A stretch of 43,270 nucleotides of DNA from a virus (IMGVR_UViG_3300028556_000003:1-43270); one strand, 5' to 3'; shown: positions 12,297 through 18,678, counted from the stretch's first letter. Numbers and translations are program-made. Notes: a model not told the origin generated them from the sequence alone.

Positions 12297-12350
12297 GAAC
12301 TCATCAGTGTACGAACTTACGTACAGACAGTTTGTTAAGCTGTTTCGTTC
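12297..12350 (-). ncRNA. Type II hammerhead ribozyme
   Basis: Read 5' to 3' on the minus strand: stem II half GAAC (12350-12347), core GAAA (12346-12343), stem III CAG (12342-12340), loop of nine, CUG (12330-12328), cleavage triplet GUC (12328-12326), stem I UGUACG (12325-12320), loop UAAGUU, CGUACA (12313-12308), core CUGAUGA (12307-12301), stem II half GUUC (12300-12297). Stem I has six Watson-Crick pairs, stem II four, stem III four including the core A-U pair. All conserved core bases are present; stems I and III are closed, stem II open (type II). Cleavage is predicted between 12326 and 12325. It lies in the 5' leader of the minus-strand operon. Confidence 0.88.
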
Positions 12351-12479
12351 TATTAACCAGATCAGCTTTCGCCCGCGCCATCTCTTCGACTAGAGACCGC
12401 CTAACCCTGTCCTTTTTTTTGGTTTCAGGGGGTTTTTAGAGCTTTCGATATTTTTTCGTAACTAGCAGCTCACATAAAT

Positions 12480-12508
12480 ACTGTAACATGCAAATATTTG
12501 CAAGTCAA
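12480..12508 (-). promoter_or_regulatory. Left early promoter with operator
   Basis: On the minus strand: -35 TTGACT (12508-12503), spacer of 17 bases, -10 TACAGT (12485-12480) with an extended TG before it. The spacer contains the perfect 14-base palindrome TGCAAATATTTGCA (12489-12502). Transcription would start near 12473 and run leftward through the hammerhead into the accessory operon. A repressor bound to the palindrome would sit between -35 and -10 and block polymerase. The same 22-base block occurs at 14491-14512. Confidence 0.8.
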
Positions 12509-12615
12509 CGAGTTATAGAGAAAAAAAGTTGTTAAAGGGAAATAAGGATATTTTCTTTGACGTCAGATTTTTGACTTAGATTAGAAGGAAGAAATTTTTC
12601 TTTTAAAAACAAAAA

Positions 12616-12646
12616 ACCCACTGTATGGACACCAGTGAGTCTTTTT
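12616..12646 (-). terminator. Rho-independent terminator hairpin
   Basis: On the minus strand ACTCACTG pairs with CAGTGGGT (eight pairs, one G-U) around a nine-base loop and is followed by TTTTTTG. The plus-strand reading also forms a stem with one mismatch followed by CTTTTTG, so it may work in both directions. It separates the origin region from the left promoter. Confidence 0.65.
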
Positions 12647-12870
12647 GCGGAGAATAACTATGAATATTTTCTTTATAAGCTAGAAATGTTGATTTGTCAA
12701 TGTTTTGTGACGAGCGGAGCGAGTCTGCTCCTAAAGCATCAAATTTGCCCTAGGTTAAACGATTCCTCTTCATTTGATATATTCCCTACTTATAGACCAA
12801 AAAACCTCATCAAGGCCAAAATTTTGACGTTTCAGGATGATTTATCTTGTTGGATAGATTTTACAATAAC

Positions 12871-12907
12871 CTGGCGGCAAAAAAGTTTTTTTGCGCCAGG
12901 TGGCGCA
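12871..12907. repeat. Nested inverted repeats in the GC-rich island
   Basis: CTGGCG(G)CAAAAAA (12871-12884) is inverted almost without a loop by TTTTTTTG-CGCCAG (up to 12899), and TGCGCCA (12892-12898) is inverted by TGGCGCA (12901-12907). They could form alternative hairpins or a cruciform. Role unknown; the site near iterons suggests replication or transcription control. Confidence 0.6.
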
Positions 12908-13054
12908 GGAGCGGCAGCGACGAGCATAAAGAGCCGAGCGGCGTTTGAGCACTGTGCGAAGTGTATTTAAGAATAAGAATATACTATATAAGCGTTAGTA
13001 TTTTTTTTTTTATTTAACTGGCAGTAGTAAAAGTTTTTGTCGTACTTACGTTTT

Positions 13055-13186
13055 TACTGACATCCATACTGACACTTTTACTGACATCCATACTGACATT
13101 TTACTGACATTTTTTTGCGTATTTCCCAGTAAATAGAGTGTACTACTATGTTGATACTGACAGTCAGTACTGACATCATACTGACA
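13055..13186. repeat. Iteron array (eight copies of TACTGACA)
   Basis: TACTGACA starts at 13055, 13067, 13079, 13091, 13102, 13155, 13168 and 13179. Spacing inside the two groups is 11-13 bases, about one helical turn, so a protein could bind all copies on one face. Three of the copies extend to TACTGACATC. An AT-rich stretch (TTTTTTTGCGTATTT) lies between the groups. Such arrays mark origins of plasmids and phages and also bind their initiator for autoregulation. The gene starting at 13280 is the obvious candidate for the binding protein. Confidence 0.75.
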
Positions 13187-13204
13187 TTCTCATATGCAGC
13201 TAAC

Positions 13205-13233
13205 TTGATTGCTTATTTTGTTTATGTTATTAG
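13205..13233 (+). promoter_or_regulatory. Candidate promoter for the 13280 gene
   Basis: TTGATT (13205-13210), 17-base spacer, TATTAG (13228-13233) with TG one base before it (extended -10). It lies just downstream of the last iteron and lacks the TGCAAATATTTGCA palindrome, so it would be controlled differently from the two operator promoters, possibly by the iteron-binding protein. Confidence 0.6.
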
Positions 13234-13279
13234 AACTATTAGGTTTAATAAATAATCTTGAAAGGAATAGAATAATTTT

Positions 13280-13912
13280 ATGATAAGTCATTCAAAAACT
13301 AAGGAATATATGAATATGCTACAATTCCTAAAAAGAAATAAGTTTGAAAATCCAGGAGCTTTAAGCTTAATTCTTTTTGAAATATACGTAGATTCAAAAT
13401 ATCCTTCAAATTATCATAGTATTCCAGCAAATTTATTAAAAGAAAGAAAAATTATTCCTTGTAAAAGCTATAGAAATTTTTCGGAGTTTCGTTTGAAAAT
13501 GACAAGTACTGGAATTTTGATTTGCATGGCTGATGCAGAGGAACAACAAGATAAGAATCCTAATTATAAAGCAGGAATGTTTAAATATGGCCCTACTATT
13601 AAAAAGTATATTGAAAAAGCTTTATTTTCAAAATCTAGTATGATTGAACGTTTAGATAAAAAAGCTGATTTTGAAGATTTACAAATTCTTGAAAAAAGAA
13701 TGAATGATAGAATAGATCTTGCTGCTACAAAAGAGGAATTGGAAAATGTAAAATTACGTTTGTCAGAGATTGAAAACAATTTTATGAGAATGATGTTATA
13801 TTTTATGCCTCCTGACACAGATGAACGTCGTAAAATAATAGAAAAATATCAATTTGATAAGGACGAATGTATAAAACAATTAAATTTAGAATCTAAAAAT
13901 AAAACTAGTTGA
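13280..13912 (+). CDS. Putative DNA-binding protein; candidate replication initiator or repressor
   Basis: 210 residues. The N-terminal 100 residues look like a winged-helix-type domain (MLQFLKRNKFENPGALSLIL, then KSYRNFSEFRLKMTSTGI), and about residues 115-175 are a charged helix with coiled-coil character (IERLDKKADFEDLQILEKRM, later LRLSEIENN). No named family is recognised. Its position right after eight iterons and its own promoter suggests that it binds them, as Rep proteins do; a phage repressor for the TGCAAATATTTGCA operators is the alternative. It is the only good candidate for either role in the window. Confidence 0.55.
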   Translation: MISHSKTKEYMNMLQFLKRNKFENPGALSLILFEIYVDSKYPSNYHSIPANLLKERKIIPCKSYRNFSEFRLKMTSTGILICMADAEEQQDKNPNYKAGMFKYGPTIKKYIEKALFSKSSMIERLDKKADFEDLQILEKRMNDRIDLAATKEELENVKLRLSEIENNFMRMMLYFMPPDTDERRKIIEKYQFDKDECIKQLNLESKNKTS

Positions 13913-13959
13913 CTCGACGAGTTTTAAATATTAAGCAAGTTTCTCACTGGAGAACTTCT

Positions 13960-14457
13960 ATGAAATATTTTTTCCTTTTAATCGTCATTTTTTTGACATC
14001 CTGCGGTTCTCCTGACATTCCCCATGATATTGATCCTTACTTTGACAAATTCTTGGTTCATTTCAAACATGATGCTGATGCCTACGGAATCGACTATGGA
14101 GATATCCGTGATATCACAATCATAAAATTTGGGGATGTCTCAAATTCTGACAGACAATCTGAATGTAAAGTCCATGAAATATCAAATAGATATTTTGGAA
14201 TAAATACAGTTTACAAAGAAATCACATTTCAGGATTATGTTAAAAATCTAGATGAACAAATGCAGTATCAACTTTTTCTTCATGAGATTGGGCACTGTGC
14301 TTATCATTTAGGACATAATCCACAAAAATATACAATCATGTATTCTTATGGCATAGAGATACCAATTTTGGATTTTAAAAACCAACTTAAAATTTATTTT
14401 GATGATGCAAAATCTAATCGAAAAAATTGGTTTTCGTTTGACCCCACAACTCCATAA
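13960..14457 (+). CDS. Lipoprotein with zinc-metalloprotease motif
   Basis: 165 residues. The start at 13960 has GGAG seven bases upstream. A signal peptide (MKYFFLLIVIFLTSC) ends in a lipobox with Cys15, so the mature protein should be lipid-anchored outside the cytoplasm. HEIGHCAYHLGH at residues 108-119 is a zincin motif: His108 and His112 bind zinc, Glu109 is the catalytic base and His119 is the likely third ligand; TIMYSYGIE behind it resembles the Met-turn of this lipoprotein family. Substrate unknown. An exported protease in a phage is most likely a lysogenic-conversion or superinfection gene, or acts in lysis; it sits between the origin gene and the right promoter. Confidence 0.8.
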   Translation: MKYFFLLIVIFLTSCGSPDIPHDIDPYFDKFLVHFKHDADAYGIDYGDIRDITIIKFGDVSNSDRQSECKVHEISNRYFGINTVYKEITFQDYVKNLDEQMQYQLFLHEIGHCAYHLGHNPQKYTIMYSYGIEIPILDFKNQLKIYFDDAKSNRKNWFSFDPTTP

Positions 14458-14490
14458 AAACCTATATAAGATAATATTTTTTAAAACTAG

Positions 14491-14519
14491 TTGACTTGCA
14501 AATATTTGCATGATATCTT
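14491..14519 (+). promoter_or_regulatory. Right early promoter with operator
   Basis: -35 TTGACT (14491-14496), 17-base spacer, -10 TATCTT (14514-14519) with extended TG. The spacer holds the perfect palindrome TGCAAATATTTGCA (14497-14510). Transcription would start near 14526 and cover the genes 14596-17433. It matches the left promoter over 22 bases in inverted orientation, so one repressor can be expected to control both. Confidence 0.85.
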
Positions 14520-14528
14520 CTAAGAAGA

Positions 14529-14577
14529 GCAAGGAAGTTCTTGCTTAAAATCAACTGTCAAGAATTTCTTGACAGTT
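14529..14577 (+). promoter_or_regulatory. Leader hairpins upstream of the csrA operon
   Basis: GCAAG-GAAGTT-CTTGC (14529-14544) forms a five-pair hairpin that presents AAGGAAG at its loop, like a CsrA site. AACTGTCAAGAA (14553-14564), one T, TTCTTGACAGTT (14566-14577) is a perfect 12-base inverted repeat: an operator, or an RNA hairpin just above the ribosome site ACAAGGAGG (14582-14590). That site also has the ACARGGA core of the CsrA consensus. Self-control by the CsrA encoded two cistrons on is plausible. Confidence 0.6.
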
Positions 14578-14595
14578 AAAAACAAGGAGGTTTTT

Positions 14596-14829
14596 ATGGA
14601 TCATATAGCATTGATAAAAAAATTGGATAAACGCGGATATTTTATAAGACAAGAAGAAGGTTATTTTTATGTTAATAAAGAAAATAATATTCTTAAATGG
14701 TATGTTAACGAGAATGGAAAAGTAAAATTTGCATGTTTGATAAGAAATAATGGTGAGAGAGAAAATATTACAAATTTTTCTCTTAATGTCCTCAAATCAA
14801 TTCTCAATTTATTGGAGTTACAATGTTGA
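14596..14829 (+). CDS. Hypothetical protein (77 aa), first gene of the right early operon
   Basis: 77 residues from the ATG at 14596 with AAGGAGG six bases upstream; a non-ATG start at 14569 would lie in the palindrome. It begins MDHIALIKKLDKRGYFIRQE and alternates short strands (GYFYVNKEN, ILKWYVNENGKVKFA) with a C-terminal helix (LNVLKSILNLLEL). Family not recognised. Its end overlaps the csrA start by seven bases. Confidence 0.6.
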   Translation: MDHIALIKKLDKRGYFIRQEEGYFYVNKENNILKWYVNENGKVKFACLIRNNGERENITNFSLNVLKSILNLLELQC

Positions 14830-14990
14830 TCCGAAAAATGAAAAAAGGAGAAGTAATATACATTGGAAAAGAAATTTCTATTTTTATTCGTGATATTAAA
14901 GGAAAATTAGTTGTTATTGGTTTTGAAGCACCTAAAGATGTTCTTATTGTGAGAAATTTAGAATTTAAGGAGGATAATGAAAATGAGTAG
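14823..14990 (+). CDS. csrA: CsrA/RsmA-family RNA-binding regulator
   Basis: 55 residues. It lines up with CsrA along its whole length: MLI start, GE at 9-10, IGKEISIFI for the second strand, DIKGKLVVIGFEAPKDVLIV for the central strands with the invariant APKDV, and Arg44 at the position of the RNA-contacting Arg44 of CsrA. The usual LTR at 4-6 is RKM here, so binding preference may differ. CsrA dimers bind GGA motifs in mRNA leaders and block or help translation. A phage copy could redirect host or phage mRNAs early in infection. GGAG lies five bases upstream; the 3' end overlaps the next gene. Confidence 0.88.
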   Translation: MLIRKMKKGEVIYIGKEISIFIRDIKGKLVVIGFEAPKDVLIVRNLEFKEDNENE

Positions 14991-15522
14991 TTTAGCTGAA
15001 AATTTATTTCATTTTGCAAATGTAATGAAACAAATTGAAGAAAAAGATGGAGAAATATCAAATGAAATTCTTCCTATTTTGACTCATGCAGAAATTTGCT
15101 TGGCTAATAAAGTCGATTCGTATGTGAATTTTCGTGATGTAGTTCAAGCTCAAATTGATAGAACTAAAAAGAATATCGAGAATTTTAAGAAAAATCTTCA
15201 AACTCTCGAAAAACTTGAAGAACGGCTTAAAAGCAATGTCAAACATTTAATGGAAGCACATGACCTTCTTGAAATTGAGGGAAATAAACATTCTATTAAA
15301 CTTGTGAATTCTGGGGGTATACAAGCAACTGAGAAACCAACAGATATGTTTTATCAACTTGAATGTATCGACGAGAAATATGAGGAAGAATTATCAGATT
15401 ATATTCAACCTAAATGTATATTTGTTATTAAAGACAAAGAAAAATTCAAAGAAGCTGTGAAAAATAATAAATTTAAGTCCATTTATCTATTGCCTAGGGG
15501 GAAACATGTCAGATTTATGTGA
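14983..15522 (+). CDS. Gp157-like coiled-coil protein
   Basis: 179 residues from the ATG at 14983 (MSSLAENLFHFANVM), nine bases after AAGGAGG. Residues about 45-95 are a long coiled coil (AQIDRTKKNIENFKKNLQTL, EKLEERLKSNVKHLMEA), followed by the beta-rich end with KHSIKLVNSGG and a basic finish (YLLPRGKHVRFM). This layout matches the siphovirus Gp157 family, usually encoded beside recT-type recombinases; its role is not well established. It overlaps csrA by eight bases. Confidence 0.75.
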   Translation: MSSLAENLFHFANVMKQIEEKDGEISNEILPILTHAEICLANKVDSYVNFRDVVQAQIDRTKKNIENFKKNLQTLEKLEERLKSNVKHLMEAHDLLEIEGNKHSIKLVNSGGIQATEKPTDMFYQLECIDEKYEEELSDYIQPKCIFVIKDKEKFKEAVKNNKFKSIYLLPRGKHVRFM

Positions 15523-15721
15523 AATAGAAAATTGTTATGTACATGTCTTAGAATACAATCCTTATAATATGAATTTAGGTAATGAAAAATTGCAATATAT
15601 TCATAGTATAACTTTTAAATTTATTTCTGATGAAAATGAATTTAAAAATATATCTAAATTTATAATGGAGAATTCAAATACAAAATTTAAAATAATATTA
15701 AAAGGAGAAACAAATGACTAA
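15506..15721 (+). CDS. Hypothetical protein (71 aa)
   Basis: 71 residues, starting MSDLCEIENCYVHVLEYNPY. GGGGG lies before the ATG inside the end of the Gp157-like gene (17 bases overlap), and its stop overlaps the recT start region by eight bases. Mixed strand/helix composition with two Cys at the N-terminus; not recognised. Confidence 0.55.
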   Translation: MSDLCEIENCYVHVLEYNPYNMNLGNEKLQYIHSITFKFISDENEFKNISKFIMENSNTKFKIILKGETND

Positions 15722-16757
15722 TTTAACAGTAATTGAAAATAAGAATTCTTTACAACTTTCTCATAAACCTGAGCAACTTTTGAAGCTTATCAAAGAAAAT
15801 TATGCTAAAGGAGCTTCTGATGAAGAAGTAGAATTCTTTGCGCAAGTTTGTATTCAACAAAATCTTGATCCTATTAAGCGTCAAATTTACTTCACAAAGA
15901 TTTGGGATAGTAGCCAAGGGAAGAATTGTTTTGCTCCTATTGTCTCTATCGATGGCATGCGTTCTAAAGCAGAAGAAACAGGGCTATACGCAGGCCAAAC
16001 TATTCCTCTTTTCTGTGCACGCGATGGAATTTGGAAAGAGATTTGGGCTGATAAAGACCCACCTTTTGCTTGTAAAATAGGGGTATATAGAAAAGATTTC
16101 AAAGAACCTATATATGCTATAGCCTATTGGGATTCTTACGTTAAAAAGACGAAAGAGGGAAAAGTCACAAAATTTTGGGCCGATATGCCAACTACGATGC
16201 TTAGTAAATGTGCCGAAGCTCAAGCTCTTCGTAAAGCATGTCCGCAGAAACTTTCAGGACTTTATTCTAAAGAGGAAATGGATAACGTTATCGACATGGG
16301 AAATACGGAATTCAAACAATCTATAGTACATGCAAAGCCTTTGCAACTACAACAAACTGCAAAAGTTGAAACTGTTTTCAATGCAGTAAATGATTTCAAT
16401 AGTAAATCAAACGCTTTCATGGTTGAAATAGATAAATTAGTTGATACTGAAATTGGAAAATATGAAATTGACTTAGATTTCGAATCTTCTTTTAGAAATG
16501 AATTCTTCCAATATTTTAAAGATGAATATATTAAGAATAATGGAAATGTTTCTATTAAAGATTTATTCAATAAAAAACTTATTGCGAAGAGAATAACTAC
16601 CTTGAGTCTAAGAAATAATTCTGTGCGAGATGAAAAGTTGAATGATTCTCAGCTTAAAGAGCTAAGAAAGACTGTTTACGATAGATTCATGTTAGATACA
16701 AATCAAGATTTGGTATCTGTTTTTACAGAAGAAGCTAACATTTTTATTCCCTTTTGA
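15714..16757 (+). CDS. recT: RecT/Bet-family single-strand annealing protein
   Basis: 347 residues. The conserved half (about 15-190) reads LLKLIKENYAKGASDEEVEF, FAQVCIQQNLDPIKRQIYF, APIVSIDGMRSKAEETGLYA, then WADMPTTMLSKCAEAQALRK ACPQKLSGLY after a break, which are the landmarks of the phage recombination protein Bet/RecT. It anneals complementary single strands during phage recombination and replication. The C-terminal 150 residues are longer than usual and not conserved. No lambda-type exonuclease follows it; the VRR-NUC nuclease on the other strand might serve. Confidence 0.9.
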   Translation: MTNLTVIENKNSLQLSHKPEQLLKLIKENYAKGASDEEVEFFAQVCIQQNLDPIKRQIYFTKIWDSSQGKNCFAPIVSIDGMRSKAEETGLYAGQTIPLFCARDGIWKEIWADKDPPFACKIGVYRKDFKEPIYAIAYWDSYVKKTKEGKVTKFWADMPTTMLSKCAEAQALRKACPQKLSGLYSKEEMDNVIDMGNTEFKQSIVHAKPLQLQQTAKVETVFNAVNDFNSKSNAFMVEIDKLVDTEIGKYEIDLDFESSFRNEFFQYFKDEYIKNNGNVSIKDLFNKKLIAKRITTLSLRNNSVRDEKLNDSQLKELRKTVYDRFMLDTNQDLVSVFTEEANIFIPF

Positions 16758-16764
16758 GGTTTAA

Positions 16765-16983
16765 ATGAAAGAATTATTATATCAATTTTTCCTTGAGCTA
16801 GGACTTAGGAATCTAGCCAAGGGCGTCGAAGACACAAAACATCGGTTTAGTTTGAAGATTTATTGCAATATTTTTGCGAAAGAGATTAACAAACCAGATT
16901 TGATTGTCTCCGAGAAGAGAGCTGATGAAATGAAGAAAAAATTTTATAAGGAAAGAGAGAAGTTCTATGAAAGTATCGGTTGA
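16765..16983 (+). CDS. Hypothetical protein (72 aa)
   Basis: 72 residues, starting MKELLYQFFLELGLRNLAKG, helical and charged, with the end (KKKFYKEREKFYESIG) strongly helical. GAGG lies before the start and its end overlaps the next gene by 17 bases. Not recognised; part of the right early operon. Confidence 0.55.
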   Translation: MKELLYQFFLELGLRNLAKGVEDTKHRFSLKIYCNIFAKEINKPDLIVSEKRADEMKKKFYKEREKFYESIG

Positions 16984-17176
16984 ATTCGATTTAAGCAATG
17001 AAGAAGATAGAAAGCAATATCAGGGATGGATCAAGATGAAAGAAATTACTTTGAATTTGGAGAAATTAGAAAAACAAATTGATAGTTTTTCTATAAATGT
17101 TTCTGAAGAAGATTTTGATGATTTTGAAGAAATTAGGATTTTTTTTAATGAAATGATTTGGAGTAAATTAGGATGA
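16967..17176 (+). CDS. Hypothetical acidic protein (69 aa)
   Basis: 69 residues starting MKVSVEFDLSNEEDRKQYQG, with VSEEDFDDFEEIRIFF near the end. It is acidic and helical, of the kind often seen in small phage proteins that mimic or bind basic partners. AGAGAGAAG precedes the start, and the next gene overlaps it as ATGA. Confidence 0.55.
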   Translation: MKVSVEFDLSNEEDRKQYQGWIKMKEITLNLEKLEKQIDSFSINVSEEDFDDFEEIRIFFNEMIWSKLG

Positions 17177-17433
17177 AAATAAAAATGGTTAGTTATTACG
17201 TAAGAAATTCACCTCAGATTTTTGCTACTTTTGAATATCAGAAAATAAAATTTGATATGTTCAAAAACATAGAGGAGTTTAACCCTATATGGGATTTTAT
17301 AGAAGATGAAGATTTCTTGATGTTAAAGAAAATAGTTAACTTGGAATTGCTTAGACAAAATTGTTTACCTCATTTAACGATGCTTGATGCTCATCTACGA
17401 CCTCGTCCTGCCAATTGCGTCTATTTGAATTAA
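17173..17433 (+). CDS. Hypothetical protein (86 aa), last gene of the right operon
   Basis: 86 residues beginning MKIKMVSYYVRNSPQIFATF. It overlaps the upstream gene as ATGA. The end (LDAHLRPRPANCVYLN) departs in composition from the rest, which might mark a truncated or altered C-terminus. Not recognised. A terminator lies about 45 bases downstream. Confidence 0.5.
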   Translation: MKIKMVSYYVRNSPQIFATFEYQKIKFDMFKNIEEFNPIWDFIEDEDFLMLKKIVNLELLRQNCLPHLTMLDAHLRPRPANCVYLN

Positions 17434-17663
17434 ATATTGACATTTCGACCATTTTACTAAATTATACATATGTGTGGCGGCACTGTTCTCCGATGGTGCC
17501 GATTTTTCTCACAAAAAGAAGATCCCCAGAGATTCATAGAATCGCCGGAGATAATGTGGTAGGATATTTTGGAAGATACTTAGGTAGGTTTTCAAAGACT
17601 ATTTATAGTTTATAACATTTACGCAGATTGTAAATGACAATTATTTGACACAAGGTAACATTC
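17434..17663. other. Intergenic region between early operon and packaging genes
   Basis: No gene is supported; a 66-codon frame at 17415 lacks a ribosome site. It contains TTGACA at 17437-17442 with TTATACA about 20 bases later (a poorly spaced promoter at best) and a terminator at 17478-17507. The rest shows nothing clear. Confidence 0.55.
17478..17507 (+). terminator. Rho-independent terminator
   Basis: CGGCAC (17478-17483) pairs with GTGCCG (17496-17501) around a 12-base loop and is followed by ATTTTT. It would end the right early operon before the terminase genes. Confidence 0.7.
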
Positions 17664-18164
17664 ATGGCGGTTCGTAAGAGTAAACATTCGATGGCAAAGA
17701 TGGGAAAAGTTGGTAGAAAACCATTTCTTCCAGACATTAAAGAATGGTCTGAAGCTTGCGAAATTTATGTTTATGATGAGCAAATTTTTAAGCATTTTTT
17801 CATTTCTAGAGAGTGTTTTTATTCTTTTTTAGATAAGCAAAGATGCTTGATAGATGAGGGTAAAAAGTCTGCATATATAGATGCATATGAAAAAGGACGT
17901 AACAAAAGCCGGCAATGGGCTATTTCTACTCTTAAAACGGCCGCTATTAATGGAGATACTGGCGCAATTATCTTCTCATCAAAAGCAATCGGCGGACTAT
18001 TAGAGATTAAAGATCAGAAACATATTGAGTTGAAAAAAATTGAAGTTTCTTTTAAGACTAAGCAATTTCTTACTGAGCTTGCTAATAAATTTAGTCTTAA
18101 TTATGATCAATTGGATGAGTTTGCGAGTAAGTATTTTAAAGATAGTAAATTGGAAGATATATGA
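17664..18164 (+). CDS. Putative terminase small subunit
   Basis: 166 residues. A basic N-terminus (MAVRKSKHSMAKMGKVGRKP) leads to a helix-turn-helix-like region (FFISRECFYSFLDKQRCLID) and a helical middle (YEKGRNKSRQWAISTLKTAA), then a C-terminal helix. Length, layout and its place just ahead of the large terminase fit a small terminase that binds the packaging start and loads TerL; sequence similarity alone is weak. Two short genes and a non-coding stretch separate it from TerL. Confidence 0.65.
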   Translation: MAVRKSKHSMAKMGKVGRKPFLPDIKEWSEACEIYVYDEQIFKHFFISRECFYSFLDKQRCLIDEGKKSAYIDAYEKGRNKSRQWAISTLKTAAINGDTGAIIFSSKAIGGLLEIKDQKHIELKKIEVSFKTKQFLTELANKFSLNYDQLDEFASKYFKDSKLEDI

Positions 18165-18349
18165 AAGTTTATGTTTTATTTGAAGGCGTATATGAGCATC
18201 GAGATATTATGTGCATATTCAAGTCAAAATACTCCTCTGAAAAATATATGAAAGAAATGGAAAAAAAATATTCATATTTAGATATTCAAGAATATGATTT
18301 AATTGAAGAAGAAATAAAACCACCTGATGTGTTAATTGAGGCTAATTAA
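18161..18349 (+). CDS. Small protein, DUF7336-like
   Basis: 62 residues: MKVYVLFEGVYEHRDIMCIF, then SKYSSEKYMKEMEKK and a beta strand YLDIQEYDLIEEE. A strand, a signal of change (D/N-I-x-x-x-F-S-S-x-E-x-A) and a closing YxIxEYxLDE are typical of DUF7336-type phage proteins of unknown function. It overlaps the terminase small subunit gene as ATGA and the next gene by one base. Confidence 0.6.
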   Translation: MKVYVLFEGVYEHRDIMCIFKSKYSSEKYMKEMEKKYSYLDIQEYDLIEEEIKPPDVLIEAN

Positions 18350-18678
18350 TGAAAATATATGAAGACCAATATTATTATTTAAAATATAATGAAAAAGAAA
18401 AGAAAATACATGAGAAAGCCTATCTGGATGCATCAGAAAAATTTGCATCACCGAGAAATACTACTTGGATTGAAAAAGATATTGTTTGTAAGAACTGTGA
18501 TTCTAATATAGTAGTATGTCAACCGCGAAGTTCTTATGATTATTGGTATTATTGTTCTAATAAAATGTGCGAAAATCATTGGCTAGGTGAAGAATTAGGA
18601 GATCAAGAAGAATGTTCGTTTTCTAAATGCATACGAAATGAAGAAAATGAATTTTTAGAAAAGTTGGAAGATATATGA
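18349..18678 (+). CDS. Zinc-ribbon-like small protein (109 aa)
   Basis: 109 residues. Two Cys pairs, CKNC (about 47-50) and CSNKMC (about 69-74), with an aromatic beta hairpin between them (SSYDYWYYCS), look like a zinc ribbon; later Cys in EECSFSKC may add. The N-terminus is Tyr/Lys-rich. Start and upstream stop overlap (TAATG). Function unknown; may bind nucleic acid or a host protein. Confidence 0.6.
   Translation: MKIYEDQYYYLKYNEKEKKIHEKAYLDASEKFASPRNTTWIEKDIVCKNCDSNIVVCQPRSSYDYWYYCSNKMCENHWLGEELGDQEECSFSKCIRNEENEFLEKLEDI

Larger units (their letters stand above)
12351..13279. other. Gene-free regulatory and origin-like region
   Basis: No gene is supported over about 930 bases; a 111-codon plus-strand frame at 12635 lacks a ribosome site and runs through inverted repeats. 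From left to right it holds the leader of the minus operon, its promoter/operator, a terminator hairpin, a more GC-rich structured island (about 12705-12960) with inverted repeats, and eight TACTGACA iterons followed by a promoter for the gene at 13280. Confidence 0.75.

Noticed and set aside
12635-12970. 111-codon plus-strand frame in the origin region
   Set aside because: No ribosome site, an implausible protein (Phe/Cys/Arg mix with an Ala run) and it runs through a terminator and inverted repeats.
13055-13186. CRISPR array
   Set aside because: Eight-base repeats at 11-13-base spacing with no spacers of 30 bases and no cas genes; these are iterons.
17415-17615. 66-codon plus-strand frame after the early operon
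   Set aside because: Non-ATG start, no ribosome site and it spans a terminator hairpin.
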